Below, in pieces: positions 41,195-52,087 of a stretch of DNA of 64,000 nucleotides (the first letter of the stretch is position 1; the number at the start of each line of letters is the position of its first letter). Origin of the DNA: Burkholderiaceae bacterium (GTDB lineage: Bacteria; Pseudomonadota; Gammaproteobacteria; Burkholderiales; Burkholderiaceae_C); assembly GCA_026125795.1 (NCBI GenBank), contig JAHCKM010000001.1:434001-498000 (forward strand), read 5' to 3'. The notes beneath the pieces were generated by a model. It worked only from the letters and a program-made list of their open reading frames with translations. It did no database searches and was not told the DNA's origin. Both the position numbers and the translations under genes were made by a program.

Positions 41195-42691
41195 ATGGGT
41201 GATCGCGAACTGGTCACGCTGCCGGCGCGCGAACTGCGCCGCCTGATCGGCACGCGCGCGCTGTCGCCGCTGGAGCTGATGGATGCATGCATCGCGCGCA
41301 TCGAGGCGCTGAACGCAGGCGTCAACGCGATCGCCGCCACCGACTTCGAGCGCGCGCGCGCAGCGGCGCGCGAGGCCGAGCGGCTGCAGATGTCGGGCAC
41401 GCCGCTGCCGCCGCTGCACGGCCTGCCGCTCGGCGTGAAGGACCTGCAGGACACCGAAGGCCTGCTCACCACGCGCGGCAACATCGGCCTGCGCGGCCAT
41501 GTACCGGCGGCCGACAACACGCTGGTGGCGCGCCTGAAGCGTGCCGGCGCGATCGTCGCGGCCAAGACCAACGTGCCCGACATGGGCGCCGGCGCCAACA
41601 CGCGCAACCCGGTATGGGGCGCCACCGGCAATCCGTTCGACCCGGCGCTCAATGCCGGCGGCTCCTCCGGCGGCTCCTCCGCCGCGCTGGCCACCGACAT
41701 GGTGCCCATCGCCACCGGCTCCGACACCGGCGGCTCGCTGCGCATTCCGGCCGCGCTGTGCGGCGTGGTGGGCCTGCGGCCGTCGCCCGGGCTGGTGGCC
41801 AACGACGCGCGGCCACTCGGCTGGTCGCCGATCTCGGTGCTCGGTCCGATGGCGCGCGACGTGGCCGACACCGCGCTGCTGCTGTCGGCGATGACCGGCT
41901 TCGATGCGCGCGATCCGCTGTCGTATCCGGCCCCCTCCGACGGGCTGCCGGCCTTGGCCGACGTGGACCTGCGCACGCTGAAGGTCGCGTTCAGCGAAGA
42001 CTTCGGCGCCTGCGCGGTCGATCCGATGATCCGCGCGGTGTTTCGGCAGCGCGTGGCTGCGCTGGCGCCCCTGTTTGCGGCCTGCGAGCCGCTGGCCGAG
42101 CGCCTTGGCGATGCCGATCGCGCGTTCGACATCGCGCGTGCCGAGGCCTTTGTCGCCGCCTACGCCGACACGTTGCGCCAGGCGCCCGAGACGATCGGCC
42201 CCAACGTGCGCGCCAACCTCGAGATGGCGACGTCGATCACGCTGGCCGATCGTGCGTGGGCGCACCTGGAGGCCACGCGCATCGCACGCCGCTTTCAGCA
42301 GCTGTTCGAACGCTTTGATCTGATCGTCGCGCCGGTGACGCCGCTGTCGCCGTTTCCGTGGACGCAGCTCTATGCCGAACGTGTGGACGGCCAGCCGCAG
42401 CGCACCTACTACCAGTGGCTGGCGCTGACCTACGTGGTGACGCTGGCCGGCAACCCGGCGCTGGCGCTGCCGTGCGGCCGCGACGAGCGCGGCATGCCGT
42501 TCGGGCTGCAGCTGATCGGCCCGTTGCGCGGCGACGCTCGGCTGCTGACGATGGCGCAGGCGATCGAACAAGCCTGCGCTTCGCAGCGTGAGCTCGCGCG
42601 GCCGCGGCCCGACATCGATCGATTGCGCACGCCGCGCCCGGAGTTGCGCAGTATCGTCACGCATCCGCCACATCCATCGCCGAGCCCATGA
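41195..42691 (+). CDS. Amidase-signature family hydrolase
   Basis: 498 residues, Ser-cisSer-Lys amidase fold: Lys82 in GVKD, the serine cluster GGSSGGSS (155-162) and GSDTGGS ending at Ser181, the likely nucleophile. Late motifs NPALALPCGRDERGMPFGLQLIGP are typical. GTG (41192) immediately precedes the ATG (41195), and either could start. The C-terminus runs into a Pro/Ser tail overlapping the next gene by 4 bp. The substrate is unknown; it probably acts on what the preceding Bug receptor binds. Confidence 0.9.
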   Translation: MGDRELVTLPARELRRLIGTRALSPLELMDACIARIEALNAGVNAIAATDFERARAAAREAERLQMSGTPLPPLHGLPLGVKDLQDTEGLLTTRGNIGLRGHVPAADNTLVARLKRAGAIVAAKTNVPDMGAGANTRNPVWGATGNPFDPALNAGGSSGGSSAALATDMVPIATGSDTGGSLRIPAALCGVVGLRPSPGLVANDARPLGWSPISVLGPMARDVADTALLLSAMTGFDARDPLSYPAPSDGLPALADVDLRTLKVAFSEDFGACAVDPMIRAVFRQRVAALAPLFAACEPLAERLGDADRAFDIARAEAFVAAYADTLRQAPETIGPNVRANLEMATSITLADRAWAHLEATRIARRFQQLFERFDLIVAPVTPLSPFPWTQLYAERVDGQPQRTYYQWLALTYVVTLAGNPALALPCGRDERGMPFGLQLIGPLRGDARLLTMAQAIEQACASQRELARPRPDIDRLRTPRPELRSIVTHPPHPSPSP

Positions 42692-43740
42692 GCAAGCTGC
42701 GCGTTGCGGTCGTCGGTGCCGGCCTGATCGGCAAGACGCACATCCGGCGCGCGCTTGACAGCACGAGCGTCGAGCTGGTCGCCATCGCCGATCCGAGCCC
42801 CGCCGCGGCCGAGCTGGCGCGCTGCGCCGGCGTGGCCTGCTTCGCGGACCACCGGCCTATGCTCGAGGAGGCCAGACCGCAGGGCGTGGTGGTGGCGACC
42901 CCGAACGCGACGCATGCACGGATCACCGTCGACTGCCTGCAGCACGGCGCCGCGGTGCTCGTGGAGAAGCCGATCGCCGACACGCTGGACGACGGCTGGC
43001 GCATCTGCGAGGTGGCACGGGCCACCGGGCTGCCGGTGCTGGTGGGCCACCAGCGACGCCACAACCCGATCACGCGCAAGGCCAAGGCCATCGTGCGCAG
43101 CGGTGCGCTCGGCCGTCCGGTCACCGCCACGGTGATGTGCACCTGGCTCAAGCCGCGCGACTACTTCGATGTCGAATGGCGCCGGCGCCGGGGCGGCGGG
43201 CCGATCCTGATCAACCTGATCCACGACATCGACCTGATGCGCCATCTGTACGGCGAGATCGAGAGCGTGCAGGCACTCGCCTCCAACGGCGTGCGCCGTT
43301 TCGAGGTCGAGGACAGCGCGGTGGTCGCGCTGCGGTTCCGCAACGGCGCACTCGGCACCGTGACGGTGTCGGACACGGTGGCCGCGCCGTGGAACTGGGA
43401 CCTGAGCGCCGGTGAGGCGGAGCGTTTTCCGCGGCAGGACATCGACGCGCACTTCTATTCGGGGACCGAAGGCTCGCTCACGTTGCCGCGCCTGCAGCTG
43501 TGGCGCTATCGCCAGGACCAGGGCGCGGCACAGGGCTGGCACGACCCGCTCACGGTCGAGCGCACGGCCGTGCACGGCGGCTGCCCGTACGCCGAGCAGT
43601 TGCGCCACTTCGCGGCCGTGGTGGCGGGCAGCGAACAAGCCGTGTCGTCGGCGCTGGACGGCTTTCGCACGCTGGAGGCGACGCTGGCCGTCACGCAGGC
43701 CGCCGCCTCCGGACAGCAGGTGGTGCTGCCGCAGCCGTGA
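42688..43740 (+). CDS. Gfo/Idh/MocA-family oxidoreductase
   Basis: 350 residues. The Rossmann start KLRVAVVGAGLIGKTHIRRAL, then VVVATPNATHARITVDCLQHGAAVLVEKPIADTLDDGWRICEVA carries the conserved EKP lysine. GHQRRHNPITRKAK and INLIHDIDLMRHLYGEIESVQA contain the His-Asp catalytic pair (HDIDLMRH). It is an NAD(P)-dependent dehydrogenase of sugars, inositols or sugar acids. It ends the TetR-Bug-amidase-Gfo operon and is coupled to the amidase by ATGA overlap. A carbohydrate-amide substrate would connect the enzymes. Confidence 0.9.
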   Translation: MSKLRVAVVGAGLIGKTHIRRALDSTSVELVAIADPSPAAAELARCAGVACFADHRPMLEEARPQGVVVATPNATHARITVDCLQHGAAVLVEKPIADTLDDGWRICEVARATGLPVLVGHQRRHNPITRKAKAIVRSGALGRPVTATVMCTWLKPRDYFDVEWRRRRGGGPILINLIHDIDLMRHLYGEIESVQALASNGVRRFEVEDSAVVALRFRNGALGTVTVSDTVAAPWNWDLSAGEAERFPRQDIDAHFYSGTEGSLTLPRLQLWRYRQDQGAAQGWHDPLTVERTAVHGGCPYAEQLRHFAAVVAGSEQAVSSALDGFRTLEATLAVTQAAASGQQVVLPQP

Positions 43741-43803
43741 GCGGCCGATTCGCCTGCGCCGCGCTGTGCGGCGGCCGCGGCTGCTTGCCCAGCGATGCGG
43801 CGG

Positions 43804-44895
43804 TCAGGCCGCTGCTCGCGCCACGGCGGGGCGCTGGATGCGTTCGATCACCGCATCGGTCACCTGCTGCGTGGTCGCGGTGCCGCCGAGGTCGCCGGTG
43901 TGCAGCGACCGGTCGGCGGTGACGCTTTCGATCGCCGCCATCAGCGTGCGCGCGGCGTCCGTCTCACCGAGGTGCTCCAGCAACATCACGCACGACCAGA
44001 AGGTGCCGATCGGGTTGGCCAGGCCCTTGCCCATGATGTCGAACGCCGAGCCGTGGATCGGCTCGAACATGCTCGGATAACGCCGCTCGGGGTCGATGTT
44101 GCCGGTGGGCGCCAGCCCCAGGCTGCCGGCCAGCGCGGCCGCCAGGTCGCTGAGGATGTCGGCGTGCAGGTTGGTGGCCACCACGGTGTCGATGCTCGTC
44201 GGCCGGTTGACCATGCGCGCGGTCATGGCGTCGACCAGTTCCTTGTCCCAGCGCACGTCGGGGAAGTCATTCGACACCTGCAGCGCCACCTCGTCCCACA
44301 TCACCATCGCATGGCGCTGCGCGTTGCTCTTGGTCACCACGGTGAGCTGCTTGCGCGGACGCGAGCGCGCGAGCTGGAACGCGAAACGCAGGATGCGTTG
44401 AACACCGGCGCGGGTCATGATCGACACGTCGGTCGCCACCTCGATCGCATGACCCTGGTGCGCGCGACCGCCGACGCCCGCGTATTCGCCCTCGGTGTTC
44501 TCGCGCACGATCACCCAGTCGAGGTCTTTCGCGGCGCAACGCTTCAGCGGCGAGTGAATGCCCGGCAGGATGCGTGTCGGCCGCACGTTGGCGTATTGGT
44601 CGAACCCCTGGCAGATCTTGAGGCGCAGGCCCCACAGCGTGATGTGATCGGGAATCCGCGGGTCGCCGGCCGAGCCGAACAGGATCGCGTCCTTGCCGCG
44701 CAAGGCGTCGAGCCCGTCCGGCGGCATCATCACGCCGTGTGCCCGGTACCAGTCGCCGCCCCAGCCGAATTCCTCGAGCTCGACGCGAAAGCGCCCGCTG
44801 TTGTGCGCCAGCGTCTGCAGCACACGCGCGCCGGCAGGCACCACTTCTTTCCCGATGCCGTCGCCCGGGATGGTGGCGATCGCATAGCTCTTCAT
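43804..44895 (-). CDS. Tartrate/malate dehydrogenase-like (isopropylmalate dehydrogenase family)
   Basis: 363 residues of the beta-decarboxylating dehydrogenase family: IATIPGDGIGKEVVPAG, LFGSAGDPRIPDHITLWGLRLKICQGFDQYANVRP, RENTEGEYAGVGGR, VTKSNAQRHAMVMWDEV, the metal-site region VVATNLHADILSDLAAALAGSLGLAPTGNI and the FEPIHGSAFDIMGKGLANPIG adenosine loop. WGLRLKICQ and GNIDPE fit tartrate dehydrogenase (TtuC/DmlA) rather than LeuB. It oxidises tartrate or D-malate with NAD. It is transcribed alone, convergent with the Gfo/Idh gene and divergent from a histidine kinase 76 bp away. Confidence 0.88.
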   Translation of the reverse strand: MKSYAIATIPGDGIGKEVVPAGARVLQTLAHNSGRFRVELEEFGWGGDWYRAHGVMMPPDGLDALRGKDAILFGSAGDPRIPDHITLWGLRLKICQGFDQYANVRPTRILPGIHSPLKRCAAKDLDWVIVRENTEGEYAGVGGRAHQGHAIEVATDVSIMTRAGVQRILRFAFQLARSRPRKQLTVVTKSNAQRHAMVMWDEVALQVSNDFPDVRWDKELVDAMTARMVNRPTSIDTVVATNLHADILSDLAAALAGSLGLAPTGNIDPERRYPSMFEPIHGSAFDIMGKGLANPIGTFWSCVMLLEHLGETDAARTLMAAIESVTADRSLHTGDLGGTATTQQVTDAVIERIQRPAVARAAA

Positions 44896-44971
44896 GCACG
44901 AACCTCCCGCAAGGCACACACTGTACCTGCGGCACCCCGTAGTATCGGCACCGTCGAGAGGAGCCCGTTGA

Positions 44972-46294
<1,323 letters not shown>

Positions 46295-46344
46295 ATGCCG
46301 CGCGCAGCGCGCCGGCCACAACACAGGCCTGAGGAGAAGGACCG

Positions 46345-47259
46345 ATGAGCAGCATGATGCAAGGCAAGGTGGCGATCGTCACCGGTGCGGGCGGCGGCAT
46401 CGGCCGCGACATCGCACTGGCGATGGCGCGCGAAGGCGCCAAGGTGGTGGTCAACGACGTCGGCGCGTCGCTCGGCGGCGAGGGCGGCAGCTCCGGGCCG
46501 GCGCAGCAGGTGGTGGCCGAGATCCGCGCCGTCGGCGGCCACGCGGTGGCCAGCACCGACTCCGTGGCCGACGCCGCGGCGGCGCAGCGCATCGTCAACG
46601 CCGCCGTCGATGCATTCGGCCGGATCGACTGTGTCGTCAACAACGCCGGCATCCTGCGCGACCGCTTCTTCCACAAGATGAGCGTCGACGAGTTCGACGC
46701 CGTGGTGAAGGTGCACCTGTACGGCTCCTACTTCGTGAGCCGTGCCGCGGCGCCGCACTTCAAGGAGCAGGGCAGCGGCGCGTTCGTGCACATGACGTCG
46801 ACCTCGGGCCTGATCGGCAACTTCGGCCAGGCCAACTACGCCGCGGCCAAGCTCGGCATCATGGCGCTGTCGAAGTCGATCGCGCTGGACATGCAGAAGT
46901 TCAACGTGCGCTCCAACTGCATCGCGCCGTTCGCGTGGAGCCGCATGATCGACTCGATTCCCACCGCCAGCGACGAGGAGCGCGCGCGCGTCGAGCGCAT
47001 GAAGCAGATGACGCCGGCCAAGATCGCGCCGCTCGCGGTGGCGCTGTGCAGCGACGCCGGTGCGCACGTGAGCGGCCAGGTGTTCGCGGTGCGCAACAAC
47101 GAGATCTTCCTGATGAGCCAGCCGCGGCCGATCCGCTCGGTGCATCGCGGCGAGGGCTGGACGCCCGAAATGGTGGCGCAGCACGCGCTGCCGGCGCTGC
47201 AGGCGTCGTTCTATCCGCTCGACCGCTCGCAAGACGTCTTCAGCTGGGAGCCGATCTGA
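46345..47259 (+). CDS. SDR dehydrogenase, 3-hydroxyacyl-CoA dehydrogenase-like
   Basis: 304 residues. Rossmann start KVAIVTGAGGGIGRDIALAMAREGAKVVVNDVG, NNAG, Ser in HMTSTSG and the catalytic YAAAK (NYAAAKLG). The insertion GASLGGEGGSSGPAQQVVAEI after the first strand and the C-terminal extension match the MFE-2/HSD17B4-like (R)-3-hydroxyacyl-CoA dehydrogenases, so a fatty-acyl or steroid side-chain role is plausible. A GAGGAGAAGG box precedes the ATG. It follows the kinase gene by 50 bp and nearly abuts (2 bp) the convergent GGDEF-EAL gene. Confidence 0.9.
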   Translation: MSSMMQGKVAIVTGAGGGIGRDIALAMAREGAKVVVNDVGASLGGEGGSSGPAQQVVAEIRAVGGHAVASTDSVADAAAAQRIVNAAVDAFGRIDCVVNNAGILRDRFFHKMSVDEFDAVVKVHLYGSYFVSRAAAPHFKEQGSGAFVHMTSTSGLIGNFGQANYAAAKLGIMALSKSIALDMQKFNVRSNCIAPFAWSRMIDSIPTASDEERARVERMKQMTPAKIAPLAVALCSDAGAHVSGQVFAVRNNEIFLMSQPRPIRSVHRGEGWTPEMVAQHALPALQASFYPLDRSQDVFSWEPI

Positions 47260-47261
47260 CG

Positions 47262-50200
47262 TCAGACCGCACGGGCCACGCCGTCGTCCACACCGTGCCG
47301 GTCTGCATCATCGGTTGACAGCCACGGCTTCAGTTGCTGCAGCCATTGGTCGACCGGCACCGGGCGGCCGTGCAGCCAGCCCTGTTGCGCATCGCATCCG
47401 TGCGCGTCGAGGAACTGCGCCTGCTGCGCCGTCTCCACGCCCTCGGCCACCACGTGCAGTCCGAGGTGGGCGCCCATCGCCAGCACCGATTGCACGATGC
47501 CCACCGACGCGCCGTCGCCCGGCAGCCCGGCGACGAAGCTGCGGTCGATCTTGATCTCGTACAGTGGCAGCCGGCGCAGATAGCCGAGGCTGGAGAAGCC
47601 GGTGCCGAAATCGTCGATCGAGAAGCGCACGCCCAGCGCGGTCAGCGCGTGCATGCGCTGCACCGCGGCATCGATGCGCGAGATCAGCAGGTTCTCGGTG
47701 ATCTCCAGGATCAGCAGCTCCGGGCGCGCGCCGCTCGATGCCAGCGCGTGGCGCACGTGCGCCACGAAGTCGGCGTGCTGGAACTGTGCCGGGCTGATGT
47801 TGATCGACAGCGGCAGGTGCACACCGGCGCTTGCCAGGCGTGCGAGCACGCGGCAGCCTTCCTGAAGCACCCAGCCGCCCAGCTCGACGATGCTGCCGGT
47901 GGACTCGGCCAGCGCAATGAACTGGTCCGGCGGCACCCAGCCGCGCTGCGGATGCAGCCAGCGCAGCAGCGCTTCGGCGCCGGCGGGACGGCGTTGCGCA
48001 TCGGTCTGCAGCTGCAGGTGCAGACGCAGCTGCTCGGTGCCGATCGCGGCGCGCAGGTCGCTCTCGAGCGCGAGCCCGTCCTGAAAGCCCGACATCATGC
48101 CGCTCTCGAACAGCGACACGCCGCCGCGCTCGTGCGCCTTGGCGCGGCGCAGCGCGAGCTGCGCTTCGCGCAGCACGTCCATCGCGTCGAGCGTGGCCGG
48201 GTCGATCAAGCTCAGGCCGGCGCTGGCCTGCAGCGTCCAGGGGCCGCCCGGGAGCGCGAACGGCACGCCGATGGCGTGGAGCAGCTTGCGGGCGGCGTTG
48301 CGTGCGGCCTGCATCGCTTGCGCGTGTTCGCGCCCGCAGGCGTCGATCACGATGACGAACTCGTCGCTGCCGGTGCGTGCGATGGTGTCCTCGCAGCGCA
48401 GCAGGCCGCTGCAACGGCGCGCCACTTCGCGCAGCAGCTCGTCGCCCGCCTGCGGTCCGCGTGCCACGTTGACGTTCTTGAAGTGGTCGATGTCGACGCA
48501 GATCACGGCGCCGTACTGGCCGTTGCGATGCACGCGCGCCAGCGCGCGATCGAGCCGCTCGTTGAGCAGGCGGCGATCCGGCAGGCCGGTCAGCGGGTCG
48601 TGCATCGCCGCGCTCGCCGGCGCGCCCGGCCGTTGCGCACCCGGCGCGTGCGCCGGCGCGGGCCCGACGGCCGCATCGTCGGCGGCGATCACGAAGCCGC
48701 CCTTGCCGGACTGCTTGACGGCATACATCGCCGCGTCGGCGGCGCGGATCAGTGTGGTGGCATCGGTCGCATGCTGCGGATAGCTCGCCACGCCGACGCT
48801 GGCCCCGACCTGGACGAACTGTCCGTCGGGCAGCTGGAACGGCGCCTTGAAGGCCCTGATCAGGTCGCTCGCCAGCGAACGCACCACGCCATCGCTGGCG
48901 TGCAGCCCTTCCAGCAACACCACCAGCTCGTCGCCGCCGAGCCGGCCGACGATATCGTCGTGGCGTTTGAACAGCGAGCGCAGCCGCTGCGCCGCCTCGA
49001 TCAGCACCGCGTCGCCGGCGGCATGGCCCCAGCGGTCGTTGACCGCCTTGAAGCCGTCGAGATCGATGAACATCAGCGTGACCGAGCCGTTGCCGTGGCG
49101 CGCGGCGTCCACGCGCTGATCGAGCGACGCCTCGATGAAGGCGCGGCTTTTCAAACCGGTGAGCGCATCGTGCTCGGCGCGATGCAGCGCCATGCTCTCG
49201 GCGCGCTTGCGCTGCGAGATGTCGTACAGCACGCCTTCGATCTGGCCCGCGTCGGGTCCAGACCCTGAGCGTACCGACACCAGGCAGTGCGCCCACAGCA
49301 CGGCGCCGTCGACGCGGCGCAGCTCCAGATCGGCTGCCACCGGCTGGCCGCTCGCGCGCGCCGACTCGATCACGTCGAACAGCTGCCGCGGGTGGCAGAA
49401 CGCGCGCGCGGCAAAGTCTTCTGGCGGCGCGCTGTTTGCCTGGCCCGCGGCCGCGCCGAGCAGCCGGCCCAGCGCCGGGTTGCCGTTGATCAGCCGGCCC
49501 TGCGCCGACATGATGAAGATGCCCGCGCTGGTGGAGTCAAAGATGCCGCGGTAGCGCGCCTCCATCGCTGCGATCTCGGCGCGCATCGCACGTTCGCGAT
49601 CGAGCGCGCGCTGCTGCAGCTCCAACAACCGGTTGGCGGCGTGGGTCACCGTGCCGACCTCGTCGCGTTCGTGTGCGGCCAGCAGCTCGATCCGGTCGGG
49701 TGTGCCGGGCTGAAGACGCGACAGGGCGGTCGCCAGGTTGTGCATCGGGCGCGACAGCAGCCGCAGCGCCAGTGCGTTGAACACCAACAGCACGCCGGCC
49801 AGCAGCACGATCAGCGCGATCACCAGCGTGAGGGCCTGCTTGCGCGCCTCTGCCGACAGCTTGGCGTCGTCGATCCAGACACGCAGCCGGCCCACCGACT
49901 CATGGGCGTCGAACGGCGAGCGCAGCAAGTGGTCGATCGACGCGGGCTGCGCGGGCGCGTCGGCCGTGGACGCGGAGGGCGTCGGCTCGCGCAGCGGCGC
50001 CGACACCAGCGCCTCGCCCGTGGGGCCCACCACCGCGGCGTGCGAGACGTGCGGGTGGCGTGCCAGACCATCGGTCAGCTCGTGCAGCAGCACCTTGTCG
50101 TTGGCATAGGCGCCGATCGCGCAGGTCTTGTCGATCGAGCCGATCAGCGCCGCGATCGAAGCACGGCCGCTTTCGTGCAGGTGGGCCTGTGCCACGCGGT

Positions 50201-50291
50201 AGACCGCCAGCGCGGCCACGGCGCCCAGAAACAGCGCCGTCCAGAACACGGCCGCCACGAAGCGCCGGTGCAGACTGCGGTTCGAGCTCAT
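47262..50291 (-). CDS. Membrane c-di-GMP enzyme: sensor, HAMP, PAS, two GGDEF domains, EAL
   Basis: 1009 residues. Helix 11-31, periplasmic CHASE8-like sensor (32-150), helix about 153-176, HAMP (177-230), PAS (240-365), GGDEF-1 (366-535, GGDEL 452-456), GGDEF-2 (560-730, GSDEF 641-645), EAL (740-1000). The EAL keeps EALLRW (773-778), SINISPAQF, EITEN, IDDFGTGFSS, EIKIDRSF and AEGVET, so phosphodiesterase activity is expected. GGDEF-1 is near-canonical and GGDEF-2 has Ser in the second position. Having two GGDEF domains is rare. It is last in a porin/binding-protein/GGDEF-EAL operon. Confidence 0.92.
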   Translation of the reverse strand: MSSNRSLHRRFVAAVFWTALFLGAVAALAVYRVAQAHLHESGRASIAALIGSIDKTCAIGAYANDKVLLHELTDGLARHPHVSHAAVVGPTGEALVSAPLREPTPSASTADAPAQPASIDHLLRSPFDAHESVGRLRVWIDDAKLSAEARKQALTLVIALIVLLAGVLLVFNALALRLLSRPMHNLATALSRLQPGTPDRIELLAAHERDEVGTVTHAANRLLELQQRALDRERAMRAEIAAMEARYRGIFDSTSAGIFIMSAQGRLINGNPALGRLLGAAAGQANSAPPEDFAARAFCHPRQLFDVIESARASGQPVAADLELRRVDGAVLWAHCLVSVRSGSGPDAGQIEGVLYDISQRKRAESMALHRAEHDALTGLKSRAFIEASLDQRVDAARHGNGSVTLMFIDLDGFKAVNDRWGHAAGDAVLIEAAQRLRSLFKRHDDIVGRLGGDELVVLLEGLHASDGVVRSLASDLIRAFKAPFQLPDGQFVQVGASVGVASYPQHATDATTLIRAADAAMYAVKQSGKGGFVIAADDAAVGPAPAHAPGAQRPGAPASAAMHDPLTGLPDRRLLNERLDRALARVHRNGQYGAVICVDIDHFKNVNVARGPQAGDELLREVARRCSGLLRCEDTIARTGSDEFVIVIDACGREHAQAMQAARNAARKLLHAIGVPFALPGGPWTLQASAGLSLIDPATLDAMDVLREAQLALRRAKAHERGGVSLFESGMMSGFQDGLALESDLRAAIGTEQLRLHLQLQTDAQRRPAGAEALLRWLHPQRGWVPPDQFIALAESTGSIVELGGWVLQEGCRVLARLASAGVHLPLSINISPAQFQHADFVAHVRHALASSGARPELLILEITENLLISRIDAAVQRMHALTALGVRFSIDDFGTGFSSLGYLRRLPLYEIKIDRSFVAGLPGDGASVGIVQSVLAMGAHLGLHVVAEGVETAQQAQFLDAHGCDAQQGWLHGRPVPVDQWLQQLKPWLSTDDADRHGVDDGVARAV

Positions 50292-50303
50292 GGGTGAACA
50301 GCG

Positions 50304-50753
50304 CTAGGGCAGCCGCAGCACGACGCGGACCGCGGAGTCGTGGGGTTCGTGCGCGAGGTAGCCGAGCGCGCTCGGATCCTGGCGCAGGCGCTGGATCAGC
50401 GCGCGCTCGTCGTCAACCGGTTGCGGCGGCTGCACCTGGCCGGTGAAGTGCAGGCGCGCCCAGTAGCTATTGATGCGCGCCAGGTCCATTCCGGTGAGCG
50501 CGCGGTAGAAGGCTTCGCGCAACGGACTGTCGCGTGGCTGATCGAGCGGCCGCGCCACCTCCCCGTTGGGAAACGAACGCGTGCGACCGGTGTACAGCGC
50601 CAGCACTTCCTTCTGGGTCATTGCCTGCACCGGGCTCTGCGCCGAGACCACGACGACCATCGCGTCGGCCGCGTGCGCCGCGGCCGCGCAGCACCCCAGT
50701 GCCAGCAGCGCCAGCGCGCGCAGTCGACGCCCGGATCCGAACAGGGCGCGCAT
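50304..50753 (-). CDS. Small PstS-like periplasmic binding protein
   Basis: 149 residues with signal peptide (LRALALLALGCCAAAAHA). AMVVVVSAQSPVQAMTQKEVLALYTGRTRSFPNGEVARPLDQPRDSPLREAFYRALTGMDLARINSYWARLHFTGQVQPP is the small half-size 'phosphate ABC transporter substrate-binding-like' family. Such proteins are encoded with a beta-barrel and a sensor protein rather than with ABC transporters. The start codon ATG at 50753 overlaps the porin stop (TGATG); a GTG 12 bp upstream is possible. I suggest it presents a ligand to the periplasmic domain of the GGDEF-EAL protein 12 bp downstream. Confidence 0.8.
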   Translation of the reverse strand: MRALFGSGRRLRALALLALGCCAAAAHAADAMVVVVSAQSPVQAMTQKEVLALYTGRTRSFPNGEVARPLDQPRDSPLREAFYRALTGMDLARINSYWARLHFTGQVQPPQPVDDERALIQRLRQDPSALGYLAHEPHDSAVRVVLRLP

Positions 50754-52087
50754 CAATGCCCCCACGTGAGGTCGACCAACACGGTCAGCACCGTGGCGGT
50801 GGCCGGCCGCGCATCGCCATGGCGCCAGGCGCCCGCGCCATTGGCATGCACGTGGATGCGATCGAGCTGCAGCTTGAGGGCGGTGCGGGCCGTCGCGTCC
50901 CAGCGCAACCCGCCGGCAAGCGAGCGCTGGTCATAGCGGCCACCGTTGGCGGCGTCGGTGGCACCTTGCGCCAGCATCTGTGCCTGCTGTCCCAACGCCG
51001 GGCCCAGCACCGGCGTGACGAGTGTGGCGAGATCGGGCGCGGCTTGCGCGTCGTGCTTGGGGATGCTCCGGCTTGCCAGCCCATACACCGTGACCGAACG
51101 GATGCGGTAGCCGATGCCGACATAGCCCCGCAGCCCTGACGCGGTGCTGCCGTCGATGCGCACGCGGCTGCCTTCGGCGTGCAGCGACCAGGGTCCCTGC
51201 TCGTACTGGACGCCAAGGCCCAGGTAGCGACCGACGCCGCGCGTCCACAGGCCGCGCTGCAGCGCGTCGACCTCGACGCCGAGACCGGGCACGGGCAGGG
51301 CGCCCAGTTGATCGAGCCCGCCGCGCAGCTGCAGCATCGACGGCGTGGAGTTCACCGACGTGCGGGCGCGAAAGTAGCTGCCCTTGACCAGCAGGCCGTC
51401 AGCCTCGCGGCTCAGCGTGAGCGCGATGGCGTCGCGGCCGGTCAGCACGAGTTCCTCGTCGCTGGCCAGCGCGCCCAGGTTGGCGGAGAAGCGCCCGGCG
51501 GCGAAGCGGCCGCGCCACTCGGCACCGGCCCAACTCCAATGGCGAGACACGTCGCCGCCATCGAACGATGTCACCGGGATGAAGCCGTAGAACTCCACCG
51601 GGGGCCGGGCCCACGGCAGCGCGAAGCCGATGCTGCGCGAGTCGGCGAACAGGAACAGGTCGGGGCTGGTGCGGCCGAGGCGCAGGCTGACTTCGGGTGT
51701 CGGCCGGTGCGTGATGTAGGCCCACTCCAGCGACTTCTCCGCCGGCGTGCCATAGGGGCGGTCGCGCAGCACTGCCTGCAGCGCGCCCTCCCAACGCGCA
51801 CCGCCGTTCCAGTTGAGCTGCAGGCCGGCGCGTGAATCGACCCGCGCGCTGACGTCGCTTTCCGCGCCTTTTTCACCCTGGTCGCGCGCGAAACCCCAAT
51901 CGTGGCCACCGGACTTCGAGGCCAGGCCGAGCGTGGCGAAGCCGCTCAGGGCCCACGGCGACTCGGCCTCGGCCGCCGCATCTGCGGATGTCGACAGCGC
52001 CAGCGCCAACACGAGTGCGGGCGTCCACGCGGCCGATCGTCGGAACCGCGGGCCCCGATGGCGCGTGACTTCTGGCTGGGCTTTCAT
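50753..52087 (-). CDS. Outer-membrane beta-barrel (porin-like) protein
   Basis: 444 residues. A long signal region (AAWTPALVLALALSTSADA) is followed by alternating hydrophobic strands with aromatic girdles (WALSGFATLGLASKSGG; GLQLNWNGGARWEGALQAVLRDRPYG; WAYITHRPTPEVSLRLGR; FYGFIPVTSFDGG) and a short final strand VLVDLTWGH. The layout is that of the porin found beside PstS-like and GGDEF/histidine-kinase proteins. The ATG at 52087 is chosen, with one 15 bp upstream also possible. It is first in the three-gene operon and would let the signal ligand enter the periplasm. Confidence 0.78.
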   Translation of the reverse strand: MKAQPEVTRHRGPRFRRSAAWTPALVLALALSTSADAAAEAESPWALSGFATLGLASKSGGHDWGFARDQGEKGAESDVSARVDSRAGLQLNWNGGARWEGALQAVLRDRPYGTPAEKSLEWAYITHRPTPEVSLRLGRTSPDLFLFADSRSIGFALPWARPPVEFYGFIPVTSFDGGDVSRHWSWAGAEWRGRFAAGRFSANLGALASDEELVLTGRDAIALTLSREADGLLVKGSYFRARTSVNSTPSMLQLRGGLDQLGALPVPGLGVEVDALQRGLWTRGVGRYLGLGVQYEQGPWSLHAEGSRVRIDGSTASGLRGYVGIGYRIRSVTVYGLASRSIPKHDAQAAPDLATLVTPVLGPALGQQAQMLAQGATDAANGGRYDQRSLAGGLRWDATARTALKLQLDRIHVHANGAGAWRHGDARPATATVLTVLVDLTWGH

